IMG/VR virus record: IMGVR_UViG_3300025286_000129
Location: 1-25,187 of that record
DNA: 25,187 bases
Strand: one strand, 5' to 3'
Source of the DNA: a virus
Shown here: piece by piece, positions 23,915 to 25,187 of the stretch
Layout of the letters: each line of letters opens with the position of its first letter
Position numbering within the stretch: the stretch's first letter is position 1
Program-made: the position numbers and the translations under genes
Notes under the pieces: generated by a model
Told to the model about the DNA's origin: nothing
Databases searched by the model: none
What the model saw: only the letters and a program-made list of their open reading frames with translations

Positions 23915-24115
23915 ATGACTACAACAGCAGCAATGATAGTACATCTGCAGGCAGTAGAAAATAACACAGCTACTAAAAGAAATTTAGCCAGAGAGTTTCT
24001 GGCCAACGGTTCAAAGTATACGGGTGCAAACCAGACGTCAGCTATTAATGCAATTAAAGCTGTGGAAACCCACGCTGACGACTGTAGCATCTGCTCAGGG
24101 TATGACGGAAGTTAA
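23915..24115 (+). CDS. Small helical protein with CxxC, 66 aa
   Basis: The product begins MTTTAAMIVHLQAVENNTAT and has two helical stretches (4-28 and 37-55), followed by HADDCSICSGYDGS. His53, Cys57 and Cys60 give an H-x3-C-x2-C arrangement that might bind metal, though a fourth ligand is not obvious. The ribosome binding site is strong: GGAGG about 5 nt upstream. No family is recognised. It is the first gene after the fibre and precedes a candidate lysis cluster. Confidence 0.65.
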   Translation: MTTTAAMIVHLQAVENNTATKRNLAREFLANGSKYTGANQTSAINAIKAVETHADDCSICSGYDGS

Positions 24116-24134
24116 GTAGAGGTACAATAAGATC

Positions 24135-24305
24135 GTGAAAATTCGACCTCAAATTTTTCTTGCCCTTATATGTGGCACTTCCTTTGGTATCGTAGGTATG
24201 TGGATAGGTTGGAAAATGGAGGCCACGGAAATAGTCACGGCAGTGATTGGTTCGGTCTTCGGTTTCCTCGGAGGGGTAAGTTTGAAAGTGCTTGAGGCTG
24301 AGTGA
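24135..24305 (+). CDS. Two-TM small membrane protein, holin candidate
   Basis: A 56-aa protein, start GTG 24135 (no ATG gives a full first TM), stop TGA 24303-24305. The N-terminus is short and basic (MKIRPQ). TM1 covers about residues 7-26 (IFLALICGTSFGIVGMWIGW) and TM2 about 31-50 (TEIVTAVIGSVFGFLGGVSL). The tail is KVLEAE. Size and topology fit a small holin that would permeabilise the inner membrane at lysis. The AGAGG at 24118-24122 is 12 nt from the GTG, a little far. The stop overlaps the next ATG by one base. No endolysin is within the window, so lysis function is inferred only from topology and neighbours. Confidence 0.6.
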   Translation: MKIRPQIFLALICGTSFGIVGMWIGWKMEATEIVTAVIGSVFGFLGGVSLKVLEAE

Positions 24306-24643
24306 TGGACGCAACCAAAATCAAACTTCCAATAGCTGTGATTTTTGTTATCGTGGCCCAAGCCTTTGGATTGATCTGGTACATGGCACAGCTAGATTCC
24401 ACAGTGGCAACCTTAGCCGATGACGTAGCTATCATTCAATCTATTGACGTAGCTGAGGAGCTATCGGAAACACTAGAGGCTTTAGAGGAACGGCTAGACG
24501 CTATTGAATTGGAACAAGCTGTTATTGTAAATGAATACAGAACCATCATGGCTGACCACCACAGCTTTGCCGAAACCCTCAAAGAATTAAACCAATCCTC
24601 TTTGTTACCAACAGGGGAGAAACGAGAATATGGGGGCTATTAA
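24305..24643 (+). CDS. Membrane-anchored coiled-coil protein, spanin-like candidate
   Basis: A 112-aa protein with a basic N-terminus (MDATKIKLP), one TM at about residues 9-28 (PIAVIFVIVAQAFGLIWYMA) and then a long acidic coiled coil (SIDVAEELSETLEALEERLD and on to about 95). This is the layout of inner-membrane spanin (Rz-type) proteins and also of generic phage membrane-anchored coils. ATG 24305 overlaps the previous stop (TGATG) and follows GAGG by 7 nt; GTG 24302 is an alternative that would add one Met. No lipoprotein Rz1 is embedded in an alternative frame that I could see. Spanin is one option only. Confidence 0.6.
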   Translation: MDATKIKLPIAVIFVIVAQAFGLIWYMAQLDSTVATLADDVAIIQSIDVAEELSETLEALEERLDAIELEQAVIVNEYRTIMADHHSFAETLKELNQSSLLPTGEKREYGGY

Positions 24644-25187
24644 ATGAAAAATCCATTACGCATATTGTTGAATGTTACACGAAGATTGTCTATTAAAGAC
24701 AAGTTTAGGTTAAGGCTTCCTGCACTTCGTGTGCCTCGTATACCATTTCCTCATATACCCTTTCCAGATATATCATGGCTTGCTAGTCACGCTTGGTTCT
24801 CTCGTATGCCTAATATACCCTTACCCTTTAAGAGGATAAGAACAGTCTTGAGGAAGAGCTTAGGGCTTACGGTACTCTTTGTATCTGGGCTAGGGATCTA
24901 TGTCATTGTCGCTAAACCCTGGCCTCTACCATTTATACACGGTTATTTCCCTATCTTGGGTCTGGAATCTACACACGTTTATGGTTGGCTAAGAGAGCTC
25001 TATACAAAGGATGTTATCTTCGGCTCTGCTATAGGAGTCGTATCATTTGCTTTATTGACGAGTTTAATTCTTCTGGTTCAGCATCCTATGAGTGCTTTAG
25101 TAGCACTCTATCTGGGAATAAAAGCTTCTCCTATGGCAGTGTTGCGGTCTCCAATTACTTTCTATCGTAAAGTAGTCAAGGTTAGGA
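24644..25187 (+). CDS. Basic multi-TM membrane protein, truncated by the window end
   Basis: An open frame begins at ATG 24644, immediately after the preceding TAA, and runs to the last base without a stop (181 codons visible). The N-terminal 70 residues are strongly basic and contain tandem proline units (VPRIPFPHIPFPDI at about 30-43, then MPNIPLPFKR at 55-64). TM-like segments are at about 73-89 (LGLTVLFVSGLGIYVIV) and 126-145 (FGSAIGVVSFALLTSLILLV), with a weaker one at 149-160. No family is recognised. Placement in a possible lysis cluster is suggestive, but a membrane-remodelling or ejection role is equally open. Confidence 0.6.
   Translation, partial: MKNPLRILLNVTRRLSIKDKFRLRLPALRVPRIPFPHIPFPDISWLASHAWFSRMPNIPLPFKRIRTVLRKSLGLTVLFVSGLGIYVIVAKPWPLPFIHGYFPILGLESTHVYGWLRELYTKDVIFGSAIGVVSFALLTSLILLVQHPMSALVALYLGIKASPMAVLRSPITFYRKVVKVR

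Noticed and set aside
1-25187. tRNA genes
   Set aside because: I looked for T-loop-like GGTTC(A/G)A with matching acceptor stems; the few hits are inside coding sequence and lack the cloverleaf. A tRNAscan-type run would settle this.

Overview
The window is the late (virion assembly) half of a tailed dsDNA bacteriophage genome, probably a podovirus-like Caudoviricetes member from an uncultured, perhaps marine, bacterial host. The evidence is the gene order: small terminase, large terminase, portal, a block of large helical proteins, scaffold, major capsid, head decoration, adaptor, beta-propeller tail protein and fibre. There is no tape-measure gene, no sheath or tube genes and no integrase. 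All genes lie on the + strand, tightly packed, often with 1-nt stop/start overlaps, and most have AGGAG-type ribosome binding sites, which points to a bacterial host. The marine assignment is only an impression from the style of the capsid and fibre proteins.

Region 1-863 has no credible gene but is dense in DNA structure. It holds four iterated palindromes (29-177), repeats of TGTCTACCCTG (249-361), a perfect 7-bp-arm palindrome (529-544), a candidate promoter (597-624), a cluster of ATTACT/AGTAAT elements, a long AT-rich hairpin (734-800) and a GC-only hairpin (822-836) just before the small terminase gene. It probably contains operators, an origin and/or the packaging site.

Region 864-4813 is the packaging module: TerS, a small conserved-type protein apparently broken by a -1 frameshift at a C5 run, TerL, and a portal with an unusual proline/glycine/methionine tail. 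Region 4814-13279 holds four genes (925, 242, 110 and 1525 aa) between portal and scaffold. They are linked by short recurring peptide motifs (GTGxxVDPMxRG, a SFxDYL module and LTPE) and are best read as a candidate internal-virion or ejection-protein set. This block is the least explained part of the window.

Region 13350-16250 encodes scaffold, major capsid protein, a Cys-cluster protein and a decoration-like beta protein. Region 16279-17108 has four small genes, three of them strongly basic at least in part; two are only 42 and 45 codons long. Region 17121-23900 is the tail: an adaptor apparently interrupted by a jelly-roll domain, a 724-aa beta-rich tail protein, a small beta protein, a nuclease-fold-like protein whose expected catalytic acids appear replaced, and an 873-aa repetitive fibre. 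Region 23915-25187 has a small Cys-containing protein, a two-TM holin-like protein, a TM plus coiled-coil protein and a membrane protein that runs off the window end. No replication, endolysin, integrase, tRNA or CRISPR features were found.
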